A DNA stretch of 64,000 nt from Podocnemis expansa. Taxonomy: Eukaryota; Chordata; Testudines; Podocnemididae. Within the stretch, counting starts at the first letter, position 1. The number at the start of each line of letters is the position of its first letter. Of this stretch, positions 42,946-55,362 are shown in pieces. The position numbers and the translations under genes were made by a program. Under the pieces are notes generated by a model. That model saw only the letters and a program-made list of their open reading frames with translations. It was not told where the DNA came from and searched no databases. The stretch spans positions 43,402,187 through 43,466,186 of the forward strand of contig ML681989.1 of assembly GCA_007922195.1 (NCBI GenBank), in the 5' to 3' direction.

Positions 42946-43925
42946 TCACCTGATTTGTCTAGTCTCCAACCAAAACATATTTTAACAGGTACTTGTTTTC
43001 CTCCTGGCTAGCCCTTCTATCTGCTCCAAGAATGTGCCCTGGTTTTACCTCTTCATATTTTCTTTTACCCAAATTTTAAGGCCCTCTCTCCTGACATTGA
43101 AGGGGTAAGTATTATTCCTGGGGAGTGGTTATACTAGTTCTTAACTGACTCCATGGGCTTCCCCAAAGTGACACACCATCTTCCCTCTCTTCTCCCCTTT
43201 GGGTATGACCACAATGTTGCTACAAAAAGAAGCCTGTTAGTCTGAGTGAAAGCATTGGCATTGGCTGCTCATAATTGTACACAGCCTTAGTGCTGGGACT
43301 TGTAACCCTTAGAAGGGTTATAAGTGGCCAAAATCTAGGCATACATTTACTTCTTCCCAGTAAATATAATTGCTTTGAATATGGAAGTAGCACAGGGAGA
43401 CAGAAGTTGTCTTTTCTTTCTCTCCAATTTGTTCATAAGAGACTTGAATTGTTCATGCGGAAGACAGTAAGGAGCACATACTCTTGATTTCCTCACAAAA
43501 TTGCATGTAAAATATTTAATTTATAATCAATTATCTGTAATCTAGCCTCAAAATTAGAAGAGTTCCTATAACAAACTGTTGTTGGCTCATTCAGTAAACT
43601 CATAGAGGCATGTTCCAATTTTATGAGATTTATTACATGTATTGCCAGATGACTTTAGTATCTTGTTCTCTTTCTCTTGGTGATGAGAATTGAATTGTTG
43701 CTGAGTTCAACAAAAACTTCTGAAAGTGTTCCAGCTTTAAATGGTGTGTTTGAACAAGCAAACGAGCCTTTGATTTTTGTTTGCATTCAGATATTAAAGA
43801 AATTCCCTAGGATATCATAAACACTTGCAAGAGAGTGACATAACATTTATATAGCATGTCATAATTATGTCCCTTGCATCTTACAATATGGATTCCTCTT
43901 ACTCGACCTTTTGATAGGGTAGTTC
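42946..43925. other. Unassigned sequence
   Basis: No gene or repeat recognised. Confidence 0.4.
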
Positions 43926-43933
43926 TGAAGGAT

Positions 43934-44719
43934 CAAGGTTTAAAGTAAGCCAGAACACCCCAGAATGGCGTTCCAGGGCCCACCATTTTAGGGGGCTGCA
44001 TTTCAGGGCCCCTAAAAATAGAAGAATGCACCAGAATGCAACATTCTTGTGCATTCCTCCCAGGGCCACTCAAGGGGTTGTGGGTGGGAGCAGGTCCAGA
44101 CACCTCCTCCCCCCTTTTCCAGGTGCCTGTGGTGGCACTGCCCCTACCTGCTGGGCCCTGGCAGTGCGTGCGGCCCTGACCAAGTCTCACACGTGTGCCC
44201 CCTCTTGCCAGTCAGCCAGCTCTGCAGTTGCAGCCTTCCTCCTCTCCCCTGCCCCAGCCTGGCTCCTCAGCCATGTCAATGGTGAGTCCCTGCGCACACC
44301 TTCCATGCCCCACCAGGTAAGGAGGCCCCAGGGGAGGGGTTGGAGACAGTTCAGCAGGCAGTGGAGAGAGGCCATGGGGGGTAGGATTGGAAGAAGGGGT
44401 CATGATGGTGTGCTGGGAGGTGTGAGAGGATTGGGGGGCTGAAGAGGGGTGGAGTGAAGAGGGGGGAGCTAGGGGTGGGGGGTTAGGGCTGGAGTGGAGG
44501 CATGGGGCAGGGAGCATGGGGAATGGGATAAGTGCTGAGGAGGACATGGGGAAAGAGGGGTGTGATGGGGGCAGGTGTTTCAGGGGCAGTAGCTGGGGTG
44601 GGGGACAGGCATTTGGGAGGACAGTAGCTGGGGTGGATGAAAGGGGCCCAGACATGCATGAAGGGGGCCTGCAAATTTAGGAGGGTTCTGGGGCCCATCA
44701 AATTATACTTTAACCACTG
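43934..44719. mobile_element. GC-rich non-autonomous hAT, GGTTAAAGTAAG family
   Basis: Ends CAAGGTTTAAAGTAAGCC and TTATACTTTAACCACTG are inverted repeats. Flanks TGAAGGAT (43926-43933) and TGAAGGAG (44720-44727) match 7/8. It shares GGGCCCATCAAATTATACTT near the 3' end with the element at 49.7-51.5 kb. Confidence 0.85.
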
Positions 44720-44727
44720 TGAAGGAG

Positions 44728-45554
44728 CTCTTATATGTTTATGATCTGAATAGTCTGAAAAGTTTATAACATGGTGACTGCAAAAACGTTGCATGTTTTC
44801 TGAGAAGATCCCATGGTGCAGTGGACATCATAGTCTCACTCATGAACATTATTTCCTCTGGAGTCCACAGATCTTCTCAAAGCTTCCTTTGCTGGAATTG
44901 TCTTTGTGTAATGCATTCTACATTCATTTAATCAAAACACAAATCCAGTTCCCAATGGTTATAGGAATAGCATTTTTAAACATTAAATTGATGAGTGGCT
45001 TTCACCTGTACACGGGATGATTTTAAATAACTTGATTGAAAAATGGGAGCTGCAAACCAAATTCCCAGAATCAGAAATTGAGCAGGGAAAAAGACAGGAT
45101 TTGAGTCTTTTCTAGGAATGACAAAGACACGAGGGCAACAAGAGTGACAGAAAACAGATCCATAACCTGTTGTTTGGTACAGAATAATTGTGGTATCAAG
45201 GAACTTTTTAAGAAGCTATGATCAACTGAATTTACAGTCTCACTCGTTTTGTTTGAGCTCAGAAAGAAGAAACAAAAATTAACAAAGGTATTTCCCTTTT
45301 CTCCTGTTTACCCTAAAACTTTTGCAGTTGGGAAGAGACAACCTGCCTTTTGTTCAATCTAAATATATTACCCTATCATCTTGGTGACAGAAAATGATAT
45401 TTTCTTTTGCTTCCAGTCTTTAATCTCTGTGTATTAAGTAGTTACACATAATTTTAAAAAAGATAATGCTAGTTCCTCAGCTGGTGGAAATAGGCATAGT
45501 TCCACAGAATTCCAGTTTTGCAGAAGGACACAGTATTCCTAACAATAATCAATA
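44728..45554. other. Unassigned sequence
   Basis: No gene or repeat recognised. Confidence 0.4.
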
Positions 45555-45690
45555 ATCTGCAGTCACATAATGCCTTTCTGTCTAAGCACCTGAAAACACT
45601 TTATTTATATTTAAAAATTAAAACATCCTCATCCTTTGTGAGGTAGGTAAGTGTCTTTGCTCATTTACAGAGGAGAAGACAGAAAAAGTT
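45555..45690 (+). mobile_element. MIR-type SINE fragment
   Basis: AAGCACCTGAAAACACTTTA, ATCCTCATCCTTTGTGAGGT, AGGTAAGTGTC and CATTTACAGAGGAGAAGACA follow the MIR order. Confidence 0.65.
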
Positions 45691-46795
45691 ACAAATTGGT
45701 GTGACATCAATAAAGTGAAATGCAGTAGATACAAATGCAAGGTTCCTAATAAGGAAAAAAACAAAGTTACAATCACAAATAAGGAGTGGTAGGCGGTAGT
45801 GCTGCTGAAGAACATCTGGGGGATCACATTGAGTATAAGTGAACAACAATGTTATTCAGTGTTGTATTAACAGGAGTTCGGCATGTAAGACATAGAAGGT
45901 AAATGTCACGCACCCCTCAGCACTGGTGAGGCCTCAGCAGGGGTACTACATTCGGGTCTTGGTACCACACTTGAGGAGAAATGAGGAGAGCAACAGAAAT
46001 AACAGATTTAGAAATTCTGACATTTGAGGAAAGGTTGGACTAAACTGGACATGTTCAGGCTTGAGGAAAGAAGACTCATGGGGGACCTGGTAACAGTCTT
46101 CAAATATGTTAAGAACTGTTATGAAGAGGAATGTGAACACTTGTTCTCCATGTCCAGTGAAGTAGGAAAAGAGAGAATGGGTAGAGCTCTGCAAATCTGC
46201 AGACATCCATTTTACATCTACAGAACATTTTTGGAAGATCATGGATTGGATTAGGCTCTCATTTTACAGGGGTCACACATTCTGTGACTTTCTGGGACCC
46301 TCTTGACTTCTGGGGCAGAGCTGGAGGAGCTATCAGCCCTTGTACCACTGCTGAACAGCTGATTGTCCAGTCAACTTTGCGGCCACTATCAAACAGTTGA
46401 CTGGTTGCTTGGGGATGCTCCTGTCAGTACAGTGTGGGTGTTGGATACAAAGGAAAGATGGAGTGCGGCTCCCAGGTTGGATACAAGTTGATTCTGCCAG
46501 ATGCAGATCAACTGCAGATCCCCATTTTGTATCAACACAGGGTTTCTAATAATGGGCTTAATGTGCATCAAGAGGGATTTAGGTTAGATATTCTGATAGT
46601 TAGAAAGGTTTCCCTAATAATTAAATTCTGGAATAGGCTTCCAAAGGAGGTTATGTAATATCCATCACTGGAGCGTTTTAAGAAATGATTGGACAAACAT
46701 ATCTTTGGGATAGTCTAGGTTTACTTGGGCGTGCCTCTACTCAATGGACTTGATGGTCTCTCAAATTCCCTCCCGTTGTTACATTTCTATGACTC
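45691..46795 (+). pseudogene. Old L3/CR1-type LINE, RT C-terminus and 3' UTR
   Basis: Decayed translation gives RLEERRLMGDLVTVFKYVK (from 46066) and earlier GTTFGSWYHT-like residues. These are typical of the C-terminal part of L3/CR1-class ORF2. The 3' region has AATAGGCTTCCAAAGGAGGT and GGACTTGATGGTCTCTCAAA and ends near ATTTCTATGA. Several stops are present. It abuts the antisense relic that follows. Confidence 0.7.
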
Positions 46796-48160
46796 CCCAC
46801 ATTTTTTTCCTGAATCACTGCTTCATATTAAAACATATTGTTTGCTTGCACTTGCACTCAACGTACCGAGTGATTTGGTTTGTTTGGTATCAGTGACCTG
46901 CCCTCTTCATTATTTACCACCACACCAATTCTTGTACTATCTGCTAACTTAATCAGTGATGATTTTATGTTTTCTTTCAATTCATTAGATATAATAGGGC
47001 CAAGAATGGATCACTGCTGAACCCCATTAGAAATACACCCACTCAGTGATGATTCGTATTTACAATTACATATGGAGACATCAGTTAGTCAGTTTTGAAC
47101 ACATTTAATTTGCATCATGTTAATTTTATATCATTCTATTTTTTAATCAAAATCCCATGTGGTACCAAATCAAATGCCTTATAGAAGTCTAGTTATATTA
47201 CAACAATATTATCAATCAAATTGGTAATACTGTCAAAAAAGATATCTAGTTATTTTGATAGGCTCTAGTTTCCATAAACCCATGTTCATTGCCATTAATT
47301 ATATTACTCTCATTTTAATTCAGTTTTAGTCAGATTGCATTCCAACAGCTCCATTAGTTTTGAAATTAGACTGGCAGACCTATAATTTCTCAGATCATTC
47401 TATTTATTCTTTTTTCAAATATTGTCACAACAGTGACATTCTTCCAGTCCTCTGAAATCCCCATTGCAATCTGAGACTGAGTGAAAATCAAAATTAATGG
47501 TCCAGGGAGTTCCTGAGGCAGATCTGTTAAAACCATTGGGTGAAATTTATCTGGAGCTGCTGATTAATAAATATCTAATTTTAGTATCTTCTGTGTAACA
47601 TTATGCTTAGTTATTGTTGGAGTAAAAAGTATTTCATCATCCTGATCATTGTCCTACGAATATATATACTGTTTTTATCCCAAATACAGAATGGAAATAT
47701 TTATTAAACATTTTGATATACATTATTATTTATAATTCTATCATTTCCATCTAGTAATGGAGCAGTACCATTGCTGGCATTTTTTGTCCTTAATATACTT
47801 ACAACAGCCCTTACCACTTGTGTCCTTTTGCTTCCTTTATCAGTTTTCTGCAATTTCTATCTTCTGGTTTATCTTAGTTAGTATTAACTTACCTTTTTTC
47901 AATATGTTATCTATTGTTTTATTTTTATAGGTGCCTTCACTTTGTCTTTTAACTAAGTTTTTAATCAATGGAGCCCTTTGGCTTTTGGGGCATCTAAAGT
48001 GTTCTTGAATGTGAATGATAACTGGAATTTTTTTTCTGATTAAATTTTTCCTCCAGCTGATTTGTCTCATACGTTTAAATATTTTGGCATTGCTCACTAC
48101 TAACTCCTCTTTTTATGGCAAAATTCTTATTACTCTGTTCACAATCTCTACTGTACATGC
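46796..48160 (-). pseudogene. Old antisense CR1/L3-type LINE, RT region
   Basis: Minus-strand translation shows LDFYKAFDLVPHG-like residues around 47165-47200 and other RT remnants. The 3'-proximal part is near 46850 and the 5'-proximal part near 48100. Stops and frame changes are frequent. It and the sense relic to its left are probably two different insertions. Confidence 0.65.
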
Positions 48161-48449
48161 TGTGGACATAACGTGAGCCAGATCTTAAGAGGTGTTGAGT
48201 TATTGCTGAGACCCAAACTCTTACTTTCCTGAGAACAAAATCTGGCCATATGATTGTATATACAGTACTCCAGCTTTTTCATATTAACATTCAGACTCAG
48301 TTAGCCTTTCTCTTTGCTGTCCTTTGTTACAATTAAACCTACATTAACATGATTTGCATCTTTTGAATGCTGTGTGTTTCTGACTTCCTAATGGTGCCAT
48401 GTTACCATCAGTGCAGGTCTGCATGTTTAGGGGCATGAATGAGCCCTTA
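48161..48449. other. Unassigned sequence
   Basis: No gene or repeat recognised. Confidence 0.35.
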
Positions 48450-48837
48450 GAAGCGTGTCTACACTGAATTGTCAACCCAGATTTTTGTGACCTGGGCTTG
48501 TGGTTGGTGTTTCTGGACCCATCCTTGAGCATCTGCGCTGCTTTGTAAACCTGGACTGGACTTATGCTTGTTCGATTCACAGCTTTGCTAATGTGCCTGT
48601 ACTGCGCTACACAAACCTTCTGATTTGGGTCTATGTCTTGAGCTACATCCACCCTGCAAAAGAGCTTGGATTTGATTCACAGAGGCACTTAGGCTCTGAC
48701 CCAAACCTGGTAGGGTCCTAGGACCTAGGTCCTGAGAGCTTGCTGACCTGAGTCAGACTGTTTTGTGTATGGACAGAAGGGGGCTTGGCTCAAACCAGAG
48801 TCAGAGCCAGAGCTTAGAGTGCAATATAGACATGCCC
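48450..48837. mobile_element. MITE-like element, decayed ends
   Basis: It starts GAAGCGTGTCTACACTG and ends CAATATAGACATGCCC, in the style of the GTCTACAC group. The interior resembles the MITE at 41.1 kb in GC-balanced content but not in sequence. The 3-bp flanks (TTA, ATA) do not match. Confidence 0.5.
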
Positions 48838-49717
48838 ATAGCATACGCCATACACGTGACGTACCTGTAACAAAAGCAGTGAAGGTGTAGCAAGACAGGC
48901 CATACAACTCCTTGCTGCTGCGGCTTCACTGCTATTACCTGAACTAGCTAGATCAAATCTAACTCAGATATGTTTATTGTAATGGAGTCACACCTCTAAC
49001 TGCAGTGTAAACTCAGTGCAACTCATGTTTTGCTCCTTGGCTTTACCTATTCTATCAGCCTTTCTTGTGGGCACAGCTCATGGATGGGGATAACCCAACA
49101 TGCACTTATATCAGTGAGCCCTTGTGAGACTGGCAAAAAGAATAAAAGAAAAGGCTACAATAGGTTATTTACATTCATGTTGTTGGCAGGATTGGCTCCT
49201 CTGTTACCTATTACTTTTAAATGTCTTAAAACTAAGTATGTTGCACTAGAGAATTTAATGTAGCATGTGATCCTGTACTGCCAAGGGATAGACTTGATAA
49301 CCAAACAGGTATTTTCATTTCTTGTTCCCATGATTCTATTATTCTATGGTCTGTAGACCATAAATATTGAATATTCCATGTTCGTCCTTATCTCTAAACA
49401 CAGCATTAACTGGTTTTAAAGAAAGGAGATTTAAATTAATGGAATGACATTGTTCCTTGTTTGTTCTCTCTTGTTTTAATTGTATCCTCTCCTCCTTGGT
49501 ACTTAGCAGTATTGATTTGTAGCTGGCGATAAATACATTTCTGTCTCTGAGAGGTTGCAGTCCTTTTGCAGGTCTGTTGGATTAAATATGATTCATGTAC
49601 AGTGTATATTTGCTGCTCACAAAGGCTTATCCACAAAAGGGCAAGTCCTGCCCACACTATTCTTGTTGTTACAATAGACTCTGAATACAAATCAGCATAG
49701 TTCTCTGTATGTCACTT
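48838..49717. other. Unassigned sequence
   Basis: No gene or repeat recognised. Confidence 0.4.
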
Positions 49718-50454
49718 GGGATTGGCAGGAGTTAAAGTAAGCCGGGACGCGCCAGAACACCATTCTCGGGCCCACAAATTTAAGAGGCCAGCATTCCCAG
49801 GCCCAAAAAGTAAAAAAAAGATGGGTGGAATGTATATTCTGCCCTGCAGAAGCTGCAGCCAATGTTCCCAGGCCCCTACCCAGCGAGAAAAACAGTCTTC
49901 CAGCCAGCAGGGAGCTGCCCCAGGCTGGGAGTTTTAAAACTCCCACCTTGAGTATGTTCTGAGCATGCTCAGGGAGGGAGCAGCAGCCTGTGGTGTGGGA
50001 GCCCTGGGTCGGGGGGGTCGGGCATGGACAGCTGCTGGGGAAAGAGAGCAGGCAAACCAGTGGCAGGGCAGGTGGGTCAGGGTGGGATTAGGGAGGGATT
50101 GGGCCTGCTGGAGGACCTGGCAAGGTGGGTGAGTTAGGGTGGGAAGGGGTCAGGCAGACCTGGGGAACCAGGAGAAGCCCCTGCAGTGGAGCAATGCCCA
50201 CTGGGCTCAGAGCAGGTCCCAAAGAAGCCCCAGCACATCAGGTGTGGGGCACCCCAGAGCAGTGCCTAGCTGGGGGAGGGGCTGTAGAAGACTCTGCCAA
50301 CTTTGCCACTTTCCTGCCACCACCGCCCACTCAGCACCATGCTCAGCTCATCCCGCAGGTAAGTGGCCAGCCCAGCCCAGCACAGAGGTCTGGGGGGTGC
50401 TGGGTGGAGGAGAGGACTTGCTAGGGGACAGAGCTGGGGGATCAAGGGAGTGTC

Positions 50455-50930
50455 CCATGCGTATGTTTGTGTAGGCTGTGTGACATGCATGTGCATGCTC
50501 TGTGTGCATTTGTCAGTGTGTGCTACCTGTGCGTGCATGTCCTGTGTGCATGTCTTTCTGTGTGTATGCTCTGTGTGCCAGTGTGTGCAGCCTGTGTGTC
50601 ATCTGTGTGTGCATGCCCTGTGTGTGTGTTTCTGTATGCATGCTTTGTATGCCGCATGCGTATGCTGGTGTGTGTAGCCTGTGTGCCACATGTATGTGTC
50701 ACTGTTTGCACACTGTGTGCTGCTTGTGTGCCAAGTGCATGTGCCAGTGTGTGTGGCATATGTGCACTATATGCAGTTTAATAGGCTTGTCTCTTGTGCA
50801 CAGTGGGTGAGCCACATGTACGTGTGCTTCATGTATTATCCCTGTGCCAGCTGCACATACCTCTGTGTGTGTGCATACATTCTATGTGCAGCAGTGCCAT
50901 GGGTGAGTCCTAGTGTGTGTGTGCCACATA
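50455..50930. repeat. TG-rich cryptic minisatellite
   Basis: Irregular repetition of TGTGTGCATG, TGTGTGCCA and GCATGCTTTG over ~475 bp. Alternating purine-pyrimidine runs dominate. Six-frame ORFs here give Cys/Val- or His/Thr-rich proteins only because of the repeat. Confidence 0.85.
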
Positions 50931-50965
50931 CCTCCGTACAGTCTGTGCTCCATAGGGGTTGCAGT

Positions 50966-51377
50966 CAGGGGTTAAAGTATAATTTGGTGGACTCCAGATC
51001 CCTCTGGCATGGGTGGGCTCCCCAATACCCATCCCCAGAAACCTCCCCCCCACCCCAAGCCCTTACCTCCACTGTTTCAAGGCTAGCTGACCGACTGGAA
51101 GCTGCTTCTGGTCGGAAAGCTGCTCCATCCTGTGGGGCATGGGTCACAAACTTCCAAACTCTGCACCTCTCTGCTGGCTGGTCTTAAGGAGGAGCAGAAT
51201 TTAAGGTGGAGCCACCCGAACTCTCCATTCTGGCTGCTTGTGCCATTTTTAAGGTTGCCTTGGAACACAGCATTCCTATGCATTCCTCTATTTTTAGGGG
51301 CACCAGGATGCTGCCTGCCTAAAAATAGGGGACCCCAGAACTGTGTTCCAGTGCATTCTCCCTTAATTTAACCCCTG
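50966..51377. mobile_element. Nested hAT, GGTTAAAGTAAG family, reverse orientation
   Basis: It starts CAGGGGTTAAAGTATAATTT (the 3' TIR of the family) and ends CTTAATTTAACCCCTG. Flanks GTTGCAGT (50958-50965) and GTTACAGT (51378-51385) match 7/8. Confidence 0.85.
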
Positions 51378-51500
51378 GTTACAGTAAGCTGGGAGCCTCA
51401 GAGCTACAAATTTGAAGGGGCCCATCAATATGGGAAGGGGGCCCAGCGATTAGGAGGGTTCCAGGGTCCATCAAATTATACTTTACCCACTTGGGGTAGG

Positions 51501-52187
51501 TAATGGGAGCGGAGCAGAGATGCTTCTGAGACCCTTACTGTTTTCTCCACAACTATGTGTGAGAACATGAAGGTGGGAGTTATCCTCTGCTTTTTAAATA
51601 AATAAATAAACTAACGGCAGTTTTTACTTGATTCACAACAGCTGTCTGATTTCAGTAGCATTTGCTATCTCTACTACTAAAAGAATGATCTATTAGGATT
51701 TTCCTTTTCTTTTCCCTGGAGAACCTTAAGGAAAAACACCAAGGACTTTTTCAAAGAGATATAATCATTTAGACACTCTTATCTATAGTAGATTGTGAAA
51801 CTGCTCTAGTTTCTCCTCTTAACTTCCAAACCCAATTGTTTTATATTACCAGTAAATGTAGGGCAAATTCCACATGTTTAAGTACAGATTTGCAGTGATT
51901 CAACAAACTCAAGATAGGCAGCAATGGACAACTCACCATCTCATATGTGACTTCTGGAGTTCTAGTTCTAGAACCTAGCTCTGGGGAATATCCTGTCTCC
52001 TATTCCTGCCACAACTGCTTCTCTAGAGAATAATTTGTAAATAGGTTGAAGGAAAAAAACACATGAAAGTTGTAACTGATTTATCACAGAGCAGCTTACC
52101 TCCCAAATGGGCCACAATGATCATAATATATTGATGAGAAATAGTCTTAATTGGCCATTATAGTTGTTATTCTTATTGCTAGCACAT
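51501..52187. other. Unassigned sequence
   Basis: No gene or repeat recognised apart from an AATAAATAAATAAA run at about 51598. Confidence 0.4.
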
Positions 52188-52190
52188 ATA

Positions 52191-53250
52191 GGGTATGTCC
52201 ACACAGGGCTTTTATTCTGAAACAACTCTGGTTGTTTCGAAATAAAAGTCCCTATGTCCAAGCGACGTTTTCTTGTTTCGAAAGGAGGGAGCTCCTTGTT
52301 TCAAAACAAGAGCCCTCCTTTCGAAACAGCTTAAACCCACTTTGATTTTGAAAGGAGGGTTATTTCGAAACCAGTGGTTTTGAAATAAGCCATTTGGACA
52401 TGTTATTTCGAAACAAAGAGTGTTTTGAAATAACAAGGACCTTGCTCCCAGGGTGCATAGCACCCTGGGGGGAAGGTCCCACCCCCCCAGCACCCTGGCC
52501 AGGGATCAGCACCCTGGCCAGGGTGCTGAGAGGGGTGCAGGGGGTCAGAGGGTGCCCCAGCCGGCTTCCCCCCGCTTCNNNNNNNNNNNNNNNNNNNNNN
52601 NNNNNNNNNNNNNNNNNNNNNNNNNNNNNNNNNNNNNNNNNNNNNNNNNNNNNNNNNNNNNNNNNNNNNNNNNNNNNNNNNNNNNNNNNNNNNNNNNNNN
52701 NNNNNNNNNNNNNNNNNNNNNNNNNNNNNNNNNNNNNNNNNNNNNNNNNNNNNNNNNNNNNNNNNNNNNNNNNNNNNNNNNNNNNNNNNNNNNNNNNNNN
52801 NNNNNNNNNNNNNNNNNNNNNNNNNNNNNNNNNNNNNNNNNNNNNNNNNNNNNNNNNNNNNNNNNNNNNNNNNNNNNNNNNNNNNNNNNNNNNNNNNNNN
52901 NNNNNNNNNNNNNNNNNNNNNNNNNNNNNNNNNNNNNNNNNNNNNNNNNNNNNNNNNNNNNNNNNNNNNNNNNNNNNNCTGCAGGGGGAGGCAGAGGAAG
53001 CCCCCTGCGCCAGGCAGAATTGGGGCCAGGGGAATCCCAGGGGTGGGGCCTCTGGGCCCAGCACAGAGCCTCCTTCCCCCTCCCCTCTCCTATTTCGAAA
53101 TAGCATGTCACACTGGACATGCTATTTCAATTCCCTCCTTCTCCCTTATTTCGAAAACACTTTTTTCAATTTTGAAATAAGGTGTTTTGAAATAAGGCTT
53201 TATTTTGAAACAGATTGTCACACACAAGCATTTAGTGTGTGAACATAGCT
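52191..53250. mobile_element. MITE with GC-rich core and assembly gap
   Basis: It starts GGGTATGTCCACAC and ends GTGTGTGAACATAGC. ATA flanks it (52188-52190, 53251-53253). Arms are TTTCGAAA-type palindromes. The core shares GCACCCTGGCCAGGG and the AGCACCCTGG-GGAAGG pattern with the MITE at 12780. Positions 52579-52978 are unknown, so its true length is uncertain. Confidence 0.8.
52579..52978. other. Assembly gap, 400 N
   Basis: Run of N inside the GC-rich MITE core. ORFs that read through it are meaningless. Confidence 1.
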
Positions 53251-53289
53251 ATAAGCTTCAACTGAGCCTGAAGTCCATTTATGGTAGTC

Positions 53290-53490
53290 ACAATGCTAAA
53301 ACATTGGGAGATCTGACCCTGCTTTGAAGAGTTTACAGTCTAAATACACATGGCAGAATGTGGGAAGAGAAACAGAGGCACAGAAATGAGGAGAAACTTG
53401 CCCGGCCAGGGATATGGAGCAGATCACCCACAGAGCCAGGAATTAGAGCCGAGTCCAGTCACTACCCATTAGACTATGCTGCGTCCCGTC
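53290..53490 (+). mobile_element. MIR-type SINE
   Basis: GAGTTTACAGTCTAAATACA, AGAGAAACAGAGGCACAGAA, GAGAAACTTGCCCGGCCAGG and CAGAGCCAGGAATTAGAGCC follow MIR/CORE-SINE order, ending near CCATTAGACTATGCTGC. Confidence 0.7.
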
Positions 53491-54931
53491 AGCTCAATTA
53501 ATTTCAAATCTTCATGTCCAAAGCCTTGTGTGCTGAAGCTTGTTCCGTATGATGATATGTTCTCACTGCATTTAGAAAATTATAGCTGCTCCTTTAATCT
53601 TTACTTGCAGTAGAATAGCATTAAAACATAATCCATCCGAGAAATCAACACTCCAATAATAGGAATGTGGCAAATAAATTCTTGTTACATATATCACCAT
53701 TAAGTTTTATGTTCGTGCACATTCAGTGGACCGTGCATAAAGTCATCAATTTTTGTTCTAATTAGTTTATGCTTCTCCTGGCTGAATCTGGTAAAGCTCT
53801 GCTTCACCACTACAATTGTTGCTCTAACAAGATACTTTGAGAGAGAGTTTTATTTTTATTTTCATCAAAATAAGGGCACTTAATAGAAATTGGGAAATAT
53901 TATTCAGAGCAAATAGTTAATTAGACAAATTTGACCTTTATATTTCATGGATCATCCCATAAATGCTTTGATTTATTTTTGTACAATTTCCTCAAAGTTC
54001 ATCCTCTTGTGCCAGCTTTCTAAGAATCATTGATTGGACATGTGGCTACTTACACGAAGAAGGGTATGTGAATGACTGGAGTAGGTAAGGTGAGGAGAAA
54101 TATGTTGTAGCTCTAATTGTTGTAGCTCTAATTACCACAACCAGACAATGTTTTAGCATATCAACTTACAATATGTCTGGAATGCAGTATATAATATTTA
54201 ATCATTGGTACAAACTCTGCTTATGTCTTATGCAGTTTTCATGCCGTATGCTGTGATGAGAGGAGCAGAGATCCAGAAATTTGAGGTGTAAACTGTTGTT
54301 CTATTATATTTATGCTAGAACATTTACTCAAAGTTATGTTTTCTATTTTAAAAATTCAATCATGAACAACTTAGTTATTTTATCTGGCACCCTATGTGTT
54401 TATGGCCCTTTACAAAAATATGAAAACACAGGTACCCTGCCTACTTTAGGGTTTCTGGCATCTTCCCCTGAAGCAGTTGTCACTGGCCTTTCTGAACCAG
54501 GATGGTGGATGATGTGTGCCATTGGTCTCTGAGCCTTATCAGTACAACTGTTTCAATGTTCTTACAGCATAATTACCTGCAATGTAACAAAACACATGAC
54601 AACAAAGAAGAGGATTCAATAGAAAAGGCATGAGATTTTTATTCTGTTTGTTTCATGAGTATCTTCTTTCCAACTTTGGTTTTGTTTGTTTTGTGATATG
54701 TTAAGCCTGAAGAGCAGATATAGTTAGAGCCATACAAGAGATTAGAACGGCAACCAAAATAAGTTAGTTATAAGACAAAAAATGGAGGAGGAGCATGAGG
54801 GCACTTAATAGAATTTAAGGAATAGTATTCAGAACAAACAATTAGACAGATTTTTGCCCTTTTTGTTTTGCAGATCATCCTGTAAATGCTTTGGGGTTTT
54901 TTGTTGCATTTTTTTCATTATTCATAATTCC
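53491..54931. other. Unassigned AT-rich sequence
   Basis: Two similar ~100-bp passages (about 53869-53985 and 54799-54905) share AGGGCACTTAATAGAA and CATCC(C/T)(A/G)TAAATGCTTTG, so a short local duplication is likely. No gene recognised. Confidence 0.4.
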
Positions 54932-54934
54932 TTT

Positions 54935-55362
54935 GGCTATGTCTACACTAGCAAATTAGTCCAGACTAAGCAAACTTAATCTGGACTAATTTGAACCCTT
55001 GCTAAAAAAGATTTTAGTTCAAACTAATCGAAGGTTAGTTCAAACTAGTTAGTTCATCTGGTTAGTGCTTAGTTCAAACTCATTTGCACTAACTGCTTAG
55101 TTCAAACTCATTTGCACTTTTAGTTTGAACTAGCCCAATGAAGACATGCAAGTTTGAACTAAATAAGTTTGAAGTAGCAGTTAATTGAAACTAAATGTGT
55201 TTTTTTAGTTTGAACTAACTTTTAGTTCGAACTTGCTGCTTTTTTTAGTTCAAACTAAAAGTTAGTTTGAACTAAAAAAAGTGTGGCTAGTTTGAACTAA
55301 CTTCAAACTACTTAGTTTGGACTAAGCAAGTCTGAACTAAGGTTTTAGGTGTAGGCATAGCC
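54935..55362. mobile_element. MITE, AGTTTGAACTAA-palindrome subfamily
   Basis: It starts GGCTATGTCTACAC and ends GTGTAGGCATAGCC, the same termini as the TTTCGAAA family. The interior is filled with TTAGTTCAAACTAA and TTAGTTTGAACTAA units instead. Flanks TTT and TTA are a near match. Confidence 0.8.

Larger units (their letters stand above)
49726..51492. mobile_element. Large GC-rich hAT with TG-rich array and nested copy
   Basis: It starts CAGGAGTTAAAGTAAGCC and ends TTATACTTTACCCACTT. Flanks GGGATTGG (49718-49725) and GGGGTAGG (51493-51500) match 6/8. The interior has a TG/CA-rich array (50455-50930) and a second family member at 50966-51377. A third 5'-end-like stretch, GGTTACAGTAAGCTGGGAGC, follows the nested copy, so the history may include two related elements. 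Confidence 0.6.

Noticed and set aside
50363..50810. Cys-rich ~100-residue ORFs (and His/Thr-rich on the other strand)
   Set aside because: They are direct translations of the TG/CA-rich array in several frames at once; no signal peptide, start context or known fold supports them.
52360..53242. Long ORFs across 52.4-53.2 kb
   Set aside because: They read through 400 N.
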